This document shows, piece by piece, positions 17,475 to 26,805 of a stretch of DNA of 64,000 nt. The notes below the pieces were generated by a model. That model was not told the origin of the DNA, searched no databases, and saw nothing but the letters and a program-made list of their open reading frames with translations. The stretch covers positions 22,114 through 86,113 of the forward strand of contig NZ_SMKG01000006.1 of assembly GCF_004348525.1 (NCBI RefSeq), read 5' to 3'. The stretch comes from Micromonospora sp. 15K316 (GTDB taxonomy: Bacteria; Actinomycetota; Actinomycetes; Mycobacteriales; Micromonosporaceae). Both the position numbers and the translations under genes were made by a program. Positions within the stretch are counted from its first letter, which is position 1. Every line of letters begins with the position of its first letter.

Positions 17475-19379
17475 GTGACCGAGAGCAAGATGAGCGGCCG
17501 AACGGTTCGGATGCGGGATCTGACGACCCCGCTGCGAGCCTTTCTGCGAACCGAGTCCGGCAGCGCCGGCGTGCTCGTGGCCGCCATCGTCGCCGCACTG
17601 CTCTGGGCCAACATCGACCTCGACTCCTACGAAGCCGTCTGGCGTACCCAACTGTCCCTGCGCCTCGGGCGCCTCGAGCTCTCCCGCGACCTGCACACCT
17701 GGATCAACAGCGGCTTGATGACGCTGTTCTTCCTGGTCGTCGGCCTTGAGACGCGGCGCGAGTTCGACCTCGGCGACCTGCGCGACCGGCGACGCCTCGT
17801 GCTGCCCAGCATGGCCGGCGTGATCGGCATGCTGATCCCGGTGCTGATCTACCTGGCGATCAACCACGGCGGCCCCGGCGCGCACGGCTGGGGCGTGGCC
17901 ATGTCGACCGACACCGCCCTCGCCCTGGGCCTGCTGGCACTGCTCGGCCGGGGCGTGCCCGACCGGGTCCGGATCTTCCTGCTCACCGTGTTCGTGGTCG
18001 ACGACCTGATCGCCCTCATCGTCATCGCCCTGGTCTACAGCGACGACATCAAGATGGTGCCCGTCGTGGTGGCCGTAGCGGCGTTCGCGATCATGCTGGC
18101 CATCCGCGCGGCCGGCGTACGACGCGGCACGGCGTACGTGCCGTTCGCCATCGTGATGTGGGGCGCGCTGCTGGTCAGCGGAGTCGACCCGGTGGTGGCC
18201 GGCCTGGCCATCGGGTTGACCGCGTTCGCCTACACTCCCGGCCGAGCCGAGCTCGAGCAGGTCAGCGGACTGTTCCGGTCGTTCCGTGAGCAGCCGACGC
18301 CCAAGCTCGCCCGAACGGCTTCGATCGGCCTCGCGAACACACTGTCGCCCAACGACCGCCTTCAACGCATCTACCACCCGTGGTCCAGCTACGTCATCGT
18401 GCCGTTGTTCGGCCTGGCCAACGCTGGTATCAGCATCGACGGTCCGTTCCTGGCCCAGGCGGTCGCATCGCCTGTCACCTGGGGCGTGCTGCTCGCGTAC
18501 GTCGTCGGCAAGCCGCTCGCCGTGATCGGCACCTCGGCCGGGCTCACCTGGATCTCCCACGGCCGTATCCGTCCGGCCGTGGGCTGGGCGGGCGTGCTCG
18601 GCAGCGGCACGATCGCCGGTGTCAGCTTCACCGTGTCGCTGCTGATCGCCAGCCTGGCCTTCACCGGCGACCAACTGGCCGAGGCCAAAGTCGGGGTGCT
18701 CAGCGCCGCGATCGTATCCGCAGCGCTGACCTGGACCGTGTTCCGCGTAACCAACATGCTGCCGAAGGGCAAGCGCACGCGGGCCCTCTTCGGCGACACG
18801 ACCGAGCTGATCGACCTCGACCCGGAGGTCGACGAGAAGTACGACCACGTCCGCGGCCCGGCGGACGCGTCGGTGACGCTGGTGCAGTACGGCGACTTCG
18901 AGTGCCCGTACTGCGGGAAGGCCGAGCCGGTGGTCCGGCAGTTGCTGGGCCACAGCGACCTGCGTTTCGTGTGGCGTCACCTGCCGCTGTCGGACGTGCA
19001 CCCGCAAGCCCAACTGGCCGCCGAGGCCGCCGAAGCCGCGGCCGCCCAGGGCAAGTTCTGGCAGATGCACGACCTGCTGCTCGACCACCAGGACAAGCTG
19101 AACATCACTGACCTGCTCAAGTACGCCGGCGACCTCGGCCTGGATCAGAACCGTTTCCACGACGACCTGATCAGCCACGCCCACGCCGGCCGCGTCGAAA
19201 GCGACATCGACTCGGCCGACAACAGTGGAGTGTCCGGCACCCCGACGTTCTTCATCAACGGCCGCCGCCACCACGGCGCCTACGACATCGCCACCTTGAC
19301 CGCCGCCATCCGAACGGCCCGAGCCCGGGCCAGCCTCGGCCGCGAGGCACCAGCGACCAGTCGGGTCGGCAGCGGCTGA
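17475..19379 (+). CDS. nhaA: NhaA Na+/H+ antiporter fused to DsbA-like domain
   Basis: A 634-residue fusion. Residues about 20-435 form a NhaA sodium/proton antiporter: LRTESGSAGVLVAA, NSGLMTLFFLVVGLETRREF, the STDTALALGLLALLG segment and VVDDLIALIVIAL, which contains the two neighbouring aspartates that carry the ions. Residues about 455-615 are a DsbA-type thioredoxin domain with an ECPYC active site and the cis-proline loop SGTPTFFING. The fusion is known in actinobacterial NhaA proteins; the thioredoxin domain role is unsettled. The GTG start follows GGAAGGTGACGT. Confidence 0.95.
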   Translation: MTESKMSGRTVRMRDLTTPLRAFLRTESGSAGVLVAAIVAALLWANIDLDSYEAVWRTQLSLRLGRLELSRDLHTWINSGLMTLFFLVVGLETRREFDLGDLRDRRRLVLPSMAGVIGMLIPVLIYLAINHGGPGAHGWGVAMSTDTALALGLLALLGRGVPDRVRIFLLTVFVVDDLIALIVIALVYSDDIKMVPVVVAVAAFAIMLAIRAAGVRRGTAYVPFAIVMWGALLVSGVDPVVAGLAIGLTAFAYTPGRAELEQVSGLFRSFREQPTPKLARTASIGLANTLSPNDRLQRIYHPWSSYVIVPLFGLANAGISIDGPFLAQAVASPVTWGVLLAYVVGKPLAVIGTSAGLTWISHGRIRPAVGWAGVLGSGTIAGVSFTVSLLIASLAFTGDQLAEAKVGVLSAAIVSAALTWTVFRVTNMLPKGKRTRALFGDTTELIDLDPEVDEKYDHVRGPADASVTLVQYGDFECPYCGKAEPVVRQLLGHSDLRFVWRHLPLSDVHPQAQLAAEAAEAAAAQGKFWQMHDLLLDHQDKLNITDLLKYAGDLGLDQNRFHDDLISHAHAGRVESDIDSADNSGVSGTPTFFINGRRHHGAYDIATLTAAIRTARARASLGREAPATSRVGSG

Positions 19380-19467
19380 GAACCACGTGTGTAGCGGTAC
19401 CCGCTCGCCGTTACCGCCGGCAACGGTCGTGTGCGCCGGCGCGTGGACACCTCCACCGTTCCGTCGT

Positions 19468-19917
19468 TCAGTCCCAGAAGTTGAACAGCAGCTCGCCGAC
19501 ACTCGTCGGCTTCCAGTACGTGATCTGGTCGTGCTCGTAGGGGTCGAGGGCGCTCAGGTCGACCCGTGACAGCGGGGTTCGGAGCTGTTCGACGGTGAGG
19601 ACCTGGGCGTCGGTCAGGTTGGTGATGGCGGCGGCGAGGTCGGGATGGTCGACGAACGCCACGGCGACATCGCCGGGGGCGTGCGGGCGGGCGAAGGCGA
19701 TGAACGGCACCGTGGCGTGCCCCAGCACGGCGATGTGGTGCGGGGCGTGGGAGATTCCGACCGTGTGGAAGTGAGGCGTGACGCTGGCGGGAGTGACGCC
19801 GGTAACGCTGGCGTCGATGCTGCGCGCGGCGTGGTGACAGACGGCGGTGAAGGCTCTGAGGCTCGCTTGGTGGCAGAGTGGCGGGTTGAAGCCGGTGGCT
19901 CCCGGGGGCAGCTTCAT
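19468..19917 (-). CDS. hypothetical protein
   Basis: An unrecognised 149-residue protein. The reading is coherent, with a His-rich central part (SVTPHFHTVGISHAPHHIAVLGHATVPFIAF broken into strands) and an aspartate-rich second half ending in WKPTSVGELLFNFWD. It is a single gene, divergent from nothing and convergent with nhaA. The 5' region has GGGGGCAGC-type sequence rather than a clear ribosome site. It may bind a nucleotide or a small ligand, but nothing specific can be said. Confidence 0.6.
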   Translation of the reverse strand: MKLPPGATGFNPPLCHQASLRAFTAVCHHAARSIDASVTGVTPASVTPHFHTVGISHAPHHIAVLGHATVPFIAFARPHAPGDVAVAFVDHPDLAAAITNLTDAQVLTVEQLRTPLSRVDLSALDPYEHDQITYWKPTSVGELLFNFWD

Positions 19918-20284
19918 GGTGGGGCTCCATGGCCGTCGCGGTCGGTGCAGGCTGTTCGCCGCTGTGGTGGAGGTTTGGCTTTGCGGACCTTGAACCAGAC
20001 CAGATCAGGTGGGTGTGGGTGGTTAACGCGAGGGCGGTCCGTCAGCGTCTTGAGGCGCGGGTGGGCCTGCGAGAACGCTGATGGTGATCGGTTGGGGATG
20101 GGGATCTGCATCGTCGGTTGCTGGCGAAGCCGGACTTCTCACCACCGACGGTGACTCAGCTCAGGCGGTGTGGAGCACGACGCGCCCGAGGTTGGCGCGG
20201 GCGAGGCGAGGCAACGGCTGCTGGACGCGCTCGGCGAGGTGGGGCGGCCAACCGGCGAAGCGTGACCCACAGGCAGCACATGTT
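19918..20284. other. intergenic, possible gene scrap
   Basis: No intact gene is supported. A plus-strand reading just before 20268 (ARQRLLDALGEVGRPTGEA then stop) looks like the tail of a lost protein but is too short to identify. Confidence 0.35.
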
Positions 20285-20698
20285 CTACGTCAGGATTTTG
20301 TGCAGGCCGCGAACGGCATCGAAGGCCGGGTTGACCTCGCCCGTGGCCTCCTGCCACAGCTCACGCCATTCGCAGTCCGCGGCCATGACCCGGTCGAGGG
20401 CCTTCACCGCGAGCACCGCCAGGTCGTCGGGCAGGTCGAGCCGCCCACCGTCGCCGAGGAAATCCGGTGCGTACGGGGAGGTGATCGGTTGCCCGCCGGG
20501 TCGCTGAGCGGCCACGATGGCGGCTGCGGCGATCGCCTCGCAGGCGACGTCGGCGTCGAGGTAGCCGTCCTCGCCGGCGGCTCGGCTCAGCGCCTCGCGG
20601 ACGATCGCCGGGCGGTTGGCCGCGTCGGCGTCATCGAGGTCACCACACCAGTCAGCGGCGGCGTCGTTGTCGAACGGTCCACTGTCCCACGTCCCCAC
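20285..20698 (-). CDS. DUF4259 protein
   Basis: A 137-residue member of the DUF4259 family, small acidic cytosolic proteins of unknown function. The hallmark N-terminus GTWDSGPFDNDAAADW is present, followed by a second helix pair with CEAIAAAAIVAAQRPG and a final ELWQEATG segment. GTG 20698 is chosen because GGGAGG precedes it at ideal distance and the family starts with M-G-T-W; an open frame extends upstream without homology. Length agrees with the family. Confidence 0.88.
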   Translation of the reverse strand: MGTWDSGPFDNDAAADWCGDLDDADAANRPAIVREALSRAAGEDGYLDADVACEAIAAAAIVAAQRPGGQPITSPYAPDFLGDGGRLDLPDDLAVLAVKALDRVMAADCEWRELWQEATGEVNPAFDAVRGLHKILT

Positions 20699-20918
20699 GA
20701 GAGCCTCCCATGATCGGTTGCGCGGCATTCTCACACCGGCCACCGACAGGTTGAACAAGAAGGCGGGCAGGGGTGGCCGGACGGCGGCCGGTGAGGTGCG
20801 CCCACGCCGGCCAAGACTGCCGCAGTCCGCCGAACTGCATCGCACGGATCCGCGGCCCGCGTCCGATCGCCCGAGCGCGATCAGGTCGCTGGTGTGGCCG
20901 CGGTCCCGGCGGTGGAGG

Positions 20919-22784
20919 TCAGTCGCTGTGCTGGCGGCCGGCGGAGCGTAGCGACTGGTGACCGTTCTCCTGATCCGGTGCGTTGCCCGCCGCCGGCTTG
21001 CCCAGCTGGGTCACCCAGTCGACGAACTCCGCGTCCTGCCTCGGCAGCGGCTCGCCGTCGGTCGGGGTGCCCGTGCGGTCACCGTCGGCCCGGGACTTGT
21101 TGCGCCGGAACAGGCCCCGCCGTCCGCCGGCTCGTCCGCCGGCCCGTCCTGCCTGGACGACGGATGCCGGGGTGGCCGGCGCGGCGTCGGTCGTGGACGC
21201 GGGCCGGGCGCGCTGGGCGGCCACGAGGGCGTCCCAGTTCGCGGCCTGGTTCAGGTTGGGCAGGGGCGGCCGGTGCCGAGGCGGGGGCACCGTCTCGGGC
21301 CTCTCTCGCGTACCGGCCGGGTGGGTCGCCTCCGCGTCCGCCGCGGGTTCGGTCGAGCGCGGCACCCGCCGCGCCGGAACGACCGGCCAGGTCGTCCGAA
21401 CCGGTGTCCGGTCGGTCTTCGGTGGCAGGTACATCCGGTGGGTCCCTGGGGCCGCGAGCGTCCCGTCGGACGGCATCCCGTCGTTCTCGGTGTCGTCGGC
21501 CTCCACTTCCGCCGTTCTCGTGCCCTCCCCGCCGGGTCCTGCGGGAAGGTGGGCCGCTGTCGCGGGCGCAGGTTCCGAGGTCTCCGTGTCGTCGCGGTCG
21601 GCCGGCACTGCGAGGTCGGCCGGCACGGCGTGGTCGGCCGGCACGGCGAAGGAGGCCGACGTGGCGAGGTCGGCGGGTGCGGCGGCAACGGCCGGTCCGG
21701 CGGTCCGCGTCGCGAAGTCGGCCGGTACGTCGTCCCGGTCACCAGCCGGCGCGTCGACGCCGAGCGGTGCGGCCGCGGTCGGGAGTGCCGCCCCGGTGCC
21801 GGTGATCGGCTGCGTGCCGGTCAGGTCGACGGGCTCCGGCTCGTCGGTCCGCGGACCGGCGGTCGACGTCATGGCCTGCGGCTCGGCGGACTGCGAACTG
21901 AGGACGTCGGTCGGCTCGGCCATCCGCGCTTCGGCTGTGCGTGGCAGGAGCGGCCAGCGGAACGACGCGACCGCGGCCGAACCGAACACACCGGCGGCGA
22001 CGGCGAGCAGCGCGCCGTAGTAGGGCGTGATCTGGTAACGGTCGACGGCGTCGCCGGGACCGGCGGTCAGGTAGGCGAACGCGACCAGCAACATGCCGGC
22101 TGCGCCGGTCGCGCCGTTGACCAGCGGCGGATGCCCGCGCCAGCGGGCCAGCCCGCCGGTCGCCGCGCCGATGAGCAGGGCCACCGCCGGCAGTATCAGG
22201 ATCGCCTGCCGTTGTGCCGCGTCGGCGTCGAGCCCGGCCGGCTCCAGCACGCCGAGCCTGACGGCGGGCAGCGGTCCGGCGGTGACGAGCGACGGGACGA
22301 CCGAGGCGAGCGCCAGCAGCCACACCACGCCGCCCACCGCCGCCAGGTTCCAACCCAGCGGCGGCTTCAGCAGTGCGGCGATCGCGGCTCCCGCACCGAC
22401 GAGCGCGCCGAGGGTCGTGCAGATGCCGACGGCCCAGATCGGGTCCACGGAGAAGCGTTCGGCGGCCTGGACCGGCCGGACGAAGAGCGGTGCCACGATG
22501 GTGGCGCCCAGCGCCGCGGCGGCGGCGATGGCCACCAGCCTGCCCGTGTTACCCAGCTGTCCGTACCGGCGGGCCAGGCGTGCGGTGACGACGGTGCCGG
22601 CCACGGCGGCGCACGCCGCGAACCAGCCCACCCAGACGAGCTGAGCAGGCCACTGGTTGACGGTGGAGGCGCCGGTGAGCTGGACGATGCCGAAGCCGAA
22701 CGCGATGCCGAGTTGACCGGCGCCGGCGAGCAAGCCCATCCCGAGCGCGGTGAGCAGTAGGTTACGCCAGGTGCGAAAGACCAT
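20919..22784 (-). CDS. membrane protein with disordered Pro/Ala/Asp tail
   Basis: A 621-residue protein not assigned to a named family. Residues 1-300 hold about eight hydrophobic segments (for example LLTALGMGLLAGAGQLGIAF, VWVGWFAACAAVAG, AILILPAVALLIGAATGG). The rest is a disordered, Pro/Ala/Asp/Thr-rich tail containing short repeats of the form AVPAD around residues 405-430. Start ATG 22784 opens directly on the first transmembrane helix; the frame upstream has no homology. It is co-oriented with, and downstream of, the GH15 gene. Similar multi-spanning proteins with long tails occur in Micromonosporaceae; the job is unknown. Confidence 0.75.
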   Translation of the reverse strand: MVFRTWRNLLLTALGMGLLAGAGQLGIAFGFGIVQLTGASTVNQWPAQLVWVGWFAACAAVAGTVVTARLARRYGQLGNTGRLVAIAAAAALGATIVAPLFVRPVQAAERFSVDPIWAVGICTTLGALVGAGAAIAALLKPPLGWNLAAVGGVVWLLALASVVPSLVTAGPLPAVRLGVLEPAGLDADAAQRQAILILPAVALLIGAATGGLARWRGHPPLVNGATGAAGMLLVAFAYLTAGPGDAVDRYQITPYYGALLAVAAGVFGSAAVASFRWPLLPRTAEARMAEPTDVLSSQSAEPQAMTSTAGPRTDEPEPVDLTGTQPITGTGAALPTAAAPLGVDAPAGDRDDVPADFATRTAGPAVAAAPADLATSASFAVPADHAVPADLAVPADRDDTETSEPAPATAAHLPAGPGGEGTRTAEVEADDTENDGMPSDGTLAAPGTHRMYLPPKTDRTPVRTTWPVVPARRVPRSTEPAADAEATHPAGTRERPETVPPPRHRPPLPNLNQAANWDALVAAQRARPASTTDAAPATPASVVQAGRAGGRAGGRRGLFRRNKSRADGDRTGTPTDGEPLPRQDAEFVDWVTQLGKPAAGNAPDQENGHQSLRSAGRQHSD

Positions 22785-22985
22785 GTCGGGCACGTTACGC
22801 ACTTGCGATCCGATTTTGACCGAAATGAAGCAATATGGGGGAGTCGCCGAGACGCTGCGCACCACGGCCAAGCGATGGAGAGCGCAGCGCGGCCGGCGGG
22901 AGCACGGCGGTCGCCGGCAGGTTCCGGGTGTCTCTGGACGGGTTGACGAGCCGCCGGCGCTGAGGCCCGTACCGGTTGAGCCGCG

Positions 22986-24833
22986 CTACTGCCGGCGTCG
23001 GGCGTCGGCCTCGACGTCGAGCAGGTCGTTCAGCGCCAGCGCCGAGTTGATCAGGGAGAGGTGGCTGAACGCCTGCGGGTAGTTACCGATCTGCTCACCG
23101 GTCGCGGCGATCTCCTCGGCGTACAGGCCGAGGTGGTTGCTGAAGGTGAACATCTTCTCGAGGGTGAGCCGGGCGTCGTCCAGGCGACCGGAGCGGCCCA
23201 GCGCCTCGACGTACCAGAACGTGCACATGTTGAAGGTGCCCTCGTGCCCGGGAAGGCCGTCGGGGGAGTGGATCGGGTCGTACCGGTGGACCAGGCTGTC
23301 CGAGACCAGCTCGCGCTCGATCGCGGTCAAGGTGGACTGCCAGAGAGGGTCGCTCGGCGTCACGAAGCCGACCGCCGGCATGGCGAGCAGCGCCGCGTCC
23401 AGCATGTTCTCGTCGTACGCCTGCACGAAGCTGCCGCGTCCCCGGTGGTATCCGCGGGCCATGACCTGGTCGTAGATCCGATTGCGTTGCTCGGCCCAGT
23501 GAGTGGTGTCACCGGGGCGGCCGGTGCGGGTGGCGAGGCGGATGGCCCGGTCCAGCGCGACCCAGGACATCACCCGGCCGAAGGTGTAGTTGCGGGGGTG
23601 GTGGCGGCTCTCCCAGATGCCGGCGTCGGGCCGGTCCCAGTGCTGGCAGAGCCAGTCGACGAGCCGGACGGTGCTCTTCCACACCTGGTGCGAGACGCGG
23701 ATGCCCTGCTCGTCGGCGAGGTGCATGGCGTAGAGGGCCTCGCCGTGGATGTCGAGTTGGAGCTGGTCGGCGGCGCCGTTGCCGATCCGCACCGGTCGGG
23801 AGTCGCGGTAGCCGTCCAGGTGGTCGAGCACCTCCTCGTGGAGATCGGAGGAGCCGTCCACCCGATACATGATCTTCAGCGGGTCCTGGTGGTCACCGGC
23901 CTCACGGATCCGCTCGTCCAGCCAGTTCATGTACCGGCTGACCTCCTCGGTGAAGCCGAGGCCGAGCAGCGCGTGCACCGAGAACGACGTGTCGCGTACC
24001 CAGGTGTAGCGGTAGTCCCAGTTGCGGGTGCCGCCGACCAGCTCGGGGAGCGCGGCGGTGGGCGCGGCGATCATCGCGCCGGTCGGCGCGTACGTCATGA
24101 GCTTCAGCGTGATGGCCGAGCGCTCGACCATTTCCCGCCACCGCCCGGTGTAGCGGGACCGTTCGACCCAGCGCCGCCAGTAGTCCCGCGTCCACTCGAA
24201 CATCGCGGTGACCTCTGCCGGCGAGATGATCCGTGGCTCCGTGGCGCCCGTCTCCAGGACCACCCCGCCGGTGTCGCCCTCGTTGAGGGTGCCGTACGCG
24301 ATCAGGTCGCCGTTCTCCAGGCGGACGTCCCCGGTCTGGGCCCACAGTTGCCGTACCGGGTCTACCGGGTTGAAGCTGAGCGTCGCCGACCGGCTGCGGA
24401 ACAGGTAACCGTTGGGGTGGCGCTCCAGCTCGTGGTTCTCCCGGGCGTAGTCGAACCGGGGTCGGCACTCCACCCGGAAGCGCATGCTGCCCCGGACCAT
24501 GTTCACCACGCGGACCAGGCGGTGTGACTCGGTGGCCAGATCGCCGGTGACCGGCATGTAGTCCATCACCTCGGCGACGCCGTCGGCGCTGATGAACCGG
24601 GTGATCAGGATCGGCGTGCCGGGCAGGTAGAGCTGTTTGGTGACGTACCGGACGTCGTGCGGGGCGATGCGGAAGTAGCCACCGCGCTCACGGTCCAGCA
24701 GGGCGGCGAAGATGCTCGGCGAGTCGAAGCGCGGCGCGCAGAACCAGTCGATGGTTCCGTCGCACGTCACCAGAGCGGCGGTCTGCAGGTCGCCGATGAG
24801 CCCGTGATCCTCGATCGCCGGATAGCTCTCCAC
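22986..24833 (-). CDS. GH15 glucoamylase/trehalase-like enzyme
   Basis: A 615-residue glycoside hydrolase family 15 protein that removes glucose from alpha-glucans or splits trehalose. The N-terminal beta domain starts YPAIEDHGLIGDLQTAALV and WFCAPRFDSPSIF. The (alpha/alpha)6 barrel contains NWDYRYTWVRDTSFSVHALL, GIWESRHHPRNYTFGRVMSW (catalytic Glu region) and EQIGNYPQAFSHLSLI (second catalytic Glu region). No signal peptide is present, so it acts in the cytosol. GTG 24833 follows GGGAGGCGGC. The actinobacterial homologs of this size include trehalases, which is a plausible role. Confidence 0.92.
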   Translation of the reverse strand: MESYPAIEDHGLIGDLQTAALVTCDGTIDWFCAPRFDSPSIFAALLDRERGGYFRIAPHDVRYVTKQLYLPGTPILITRFISADGVAEVMDYMPVTGDLATESHRLVRVVNMVRGSMRFRVECRPRFDYARENHELERHPNGYLFRSRSATLSFNPVDPVRQLWAQTGDVRLENGDLIAYGTLNEGDTGGVVLETGATEPRIISPAEVTAMFEWTRDYWRRWVERSRYTGRWREMVERSAITLKLMTYAPTGAMIAAPTAALPELVGGTRNWDYRYTWVRDTSFSVHALLGLGFTEEVSRYMNWLDERIREAGDHQDPLKIMYRVDGSSDLHEEVLDHLDGYRDSRPVRIGNGAADQLQLDIHGEALYAMHLADEQGIRVSHQVWKSTVRLVDWLCQHWDRPDAGIWESRHHPRNYTFGRVMSWVALDRAIRLATRTGRPGDTTHWAEQRNRIYDQVMARGYHRGRGSFVQAYDENMLDAALLAMPAVGFVTPSDPLWQSTLTAIERELVSDSLVHRYDPIHSPDGLPGHEGTFNMCTFWYVEALGRSGRLDDARLTLEKMFTFSNHLGLYAEEIAATGEQIGNYPQAFSHLSLINSALALNDLLDVEADARRRQ

Positions 24834-25016
24834 GCCGCCTCCCGGTCCCGACAACCTCCTGCGCAGTAACCTAAGGGACGAATCGTCGAGGCCGGCTCGA
24901 TTCGTGATCAGCCACCCGCTCGCGTGCCTCGGCACCTCGACCGGCAGCGCGTGAAGGTCCGCATCCGCACGACCCACGCCGCCTCGGCCGCACGCAGGGC
25001 CCGTGCCCCGCCGCCC

Positions 25017-25553
25017 TCAGCCGAGCTTCTTGACCAGCGTCTCGAACGCCAGGTCGCCACGGCGGGGCTGGCCGAAGCGCTCGTCACCGTAGGGGAACGG
25101 GGTGATCTCCCCGGTGCGGACGTACCCGCGTCGCTCGTACCAGGCGATCAGGTCGTCCCGTTGGGTGATGACGGTCATCCGCATCTCCCCGGCGCCCCAC
25201 TCCTGCTCGGCGTGGCGCTCGGCCACGCCGAGCAGCTCGCGCCCCAGCCCGCCGCCCTGCCGCAGGGGCGCGACGGCGAACATGCCGAAGTAGGCGTGGT
25301 CATCACGGCGCTCCACCTGACAGCAGGCGACGAGCCGGGTCCCCTCCTCGACGACGAGCACCGAGCCGTCCGGGCCCATCACCGCGGTGGTCACCATGTC
25401 GCGGTCGGTGCGCTGGCCGTCGAGCAGGTCCGCCTCGTGGGTCCAGCCGGCCCGGCTGCTCTCCCCCCGGTACGCCGACTCGACCAGGTCGACGAGGGCG
25501 TCGACGTCGGCGAGGCCGGCGATCCGGACGGTGTGGTGTGCGGAGCTGGTCAT
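25017..25553 (-). CDS. GNAT N-acetyltransferase
   Basis: A 178-residue GNAT-fold acetyltransferase. It starts HTVRIAGLADVDALVDLVES; the acetyl-CoA loop is FAVAPLRQGGGLGRELLGVAE, and the typical late motif AWYERRGYVRTGEITPFPY follows. The closest remembered types are single-domain GNATs acting on small amines. It stands alone, followed by decayed DNA. Confidence 0.9.
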   Translation of the reverse strand: MTSSAHHTVRIAGLADVDALVDLVESAYRGESSRAGWTHEADLLDGQRTDRDMVTTAVMGPDGSVLVVEEGTRLVACCQVERRDDHAYFGMFAVAPLRQGGGLGRELLGVAERHAEQEWGAGEMRMTVITQRDDLIAWYERRGYVRTGEITPFPYGDERFGQPRRGDLAFETLVKKLG

Positions 25554-25652
25554 CGGCGGAACTCCCCGGGTAGCGGCAGCGGGTTCACCATCGTATGCGG
25601 GCGGGATCGGGACGTACCCGCCGCGGAACCGGGCCGGCAGGAGGAGGGGCGA

Positions 25653-25803
25653 TCAGAAGCTGATGGCGATGCCGATCCTGCGGTCGCGTCGGCCCAGGAG
25701 CAGGTCGAGTCCGAACACCAGCTGGGCGACGGGGTAGCGGCGGGACATGAGCTGGCGTACCCGGGCCGTCTCGGCCCGATCCAAGAGCCGGGCCGGCCAC
25801 GGA
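25653..25803 (-). pseudogene. 3' end of PPOX/F420-dependent oxidoreductase
   Basis: Only the last 50 codons remain of a PPOX-class (split beta-barrel) oxidoreductase: WPARLLDRAETARVRQLMSR, RYPVAQLVFGLDLLLGR, then RIGIAISF and stop. In intact homologs this end follows a long beta-barrel domain, absent here. The 5' end is cut at the same point as the neighbouring regulator remnant, so one deletion removed the starts of both genes. Confidence 0.65.
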
Positions 25804-25819
25804 TCGGCTGCGATCCGCC

Positions 25820-25963
25820 GGCCGGCTACGTGCCGGCATAACCGCCGAGGACATCGCCACCTTCGTCCGCATGACCCTCACCGCGGACAGCGACGAGGCC
25901 CGCAGCAAGGCGATCCAGGTCATGCTCGATGGACTTGTCAGCCCGGAAGGCGCCGCGACCTGA
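25820..25963 (+). pseudogene. 3' end of TetR-like regulator
   Basis: About 45 codons at the end of a TetR-type regulator survive: LRAGITAEDIATFVRMTLTA then SDEARSKAIQVMLDGLVS and the stop. There is no DNA-binding domain. It faces away from the oxidoreductase remnant, as the intact divergent pair would have done. Confidence 0.6.
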
Positions 25964-26008
25964 CGTCGCCGGCATCCGGCCTTCTCCAGACCGGCGTCGC
26001 CCTCCGTG

Positions 26009-26566
26009 TCAGTCGCCCTTCGCCGCGCGGCCGAGGCGGACGGCCGAGATGAGGAAGAAGACGGCGCCGGGGATGGCGTAGCCGATCGCGTTGGTCAACG
26101 TCGGGCTGTCCGCGGAGGCGCCCGCGATGAACGACCCACCGGCGAGTACCGAGATGCCACCGCTGATGATCATCGGCCACTGGCCCCCCATCCTGCGACG
26201 GGTGACACCCACGACCAGCTGGATCAGCCCGGCCACGATCGCCCAGGTACCCCACGCGCGCAGGACCTCCGGGATGCCGGATGTGCTCGCGACCGCCAGG
26301 CCGACCGCGGCGAGCAGGCTGACCGCGATGTTGGCGTAGAGCAGGGCGGGTGACCCGGTGGCGCGCGACGCGCGGGCGTCGACGACGGCGGCCGCCACGT
26401 CGAACAGCGGGTAGAGCACGAGCAGCGTGACGGCGAGCGGACCGAGGTGCTCGGCGGTCGTGAACATCACGAGGGCCCAGGTGATGGCGAACGCGAAGCG
26501 GACGAAGTACAGCTTCCGCAGGGCGGCTGCCGTCGTCGAGACGCCGGGCGCGGCAAGGGTGGTCAT
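26009..26566 (-). CDS. DUF308-like small membrane protein
   Basis: A 185-residue membrane protein with six hydrophobic segments, including YFVRFAFAITWALVMFTTAE, VTLLVLYPLFDVAAAVVDAR and WAIVAGLIQLVVGVTRRRMG. The GGQWPMIISGGISVLAGG motif recalls DUF308 (HdeD-like) proteins. ATG 26566 follows GAGAGGATCACC. It is divergent from a TetR-type gene, with three AACGTT-centred palindromes between them, so it is probably the main target of that repressor. Confidence 0.82.
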   Translation of the reverse strand: MTTLAAPGVSTTAAALRKLYFVRFAFAITWALVMFTTAEHLGPLAVTLLVLYPLFDVAAAVVDARASRATGSPALLYANIAVSLLAAVGLAVASTSGIPEVLRAWGTWAIVAGLIQLVVGVTRRRMGGQWPMIISGGISVLAGGSFIAGASADSPTLTNAIGYAIPGAVFFLISAVRLGRAAKGD

Positions 26567-26661
26567 GGTGATCCTCTCGGGGTTCCTGACGGGGCGGCGA
26601 TCAGCGGATGTGGCGCTGACCTGGTCGATCAAGTCGGGGAGCCGGAACGCCCGCCCGGTAG

Positions 26662-26791
26662 AACGAACGTTCTGTCACGGGCAATGATGGCCGCGCCTGC
26701 CGCCTGGTGTCAAGACAGAACGTTCTATCTGATGGTGGCCCTGGCCCGACGGCACGGCGGCGCTCACGACGCCGAGACGGAACGTTCTGTC
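26662..26791. promoter_or_regulatory. three AACGTT-centred TetR operators
   Basis: Three related sites lie in the divergent region: one centred at about 26668 (right arm CGTTCTGTC intact), one at 26713-26730 (AGACAGAACGTTCTATCT), and one at 26776-26791 (GACGGAACGTTCTGTC). All share GAACGTTC. The last lies 14 bases before the TetR start, which fits autorepression; the first two fit control of the membrane-protein gene. Confidence 0.75.
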
Positions 26792-26805
26792 GCTACCATG
26801 GACCC

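Noticed and set aside
17043..19502. 819-codon open frame opposite nhaA
   Set aside because: Shadow of the nhaA gene; low-complexity Gly/Asp/Arg-rich translation without motifs.
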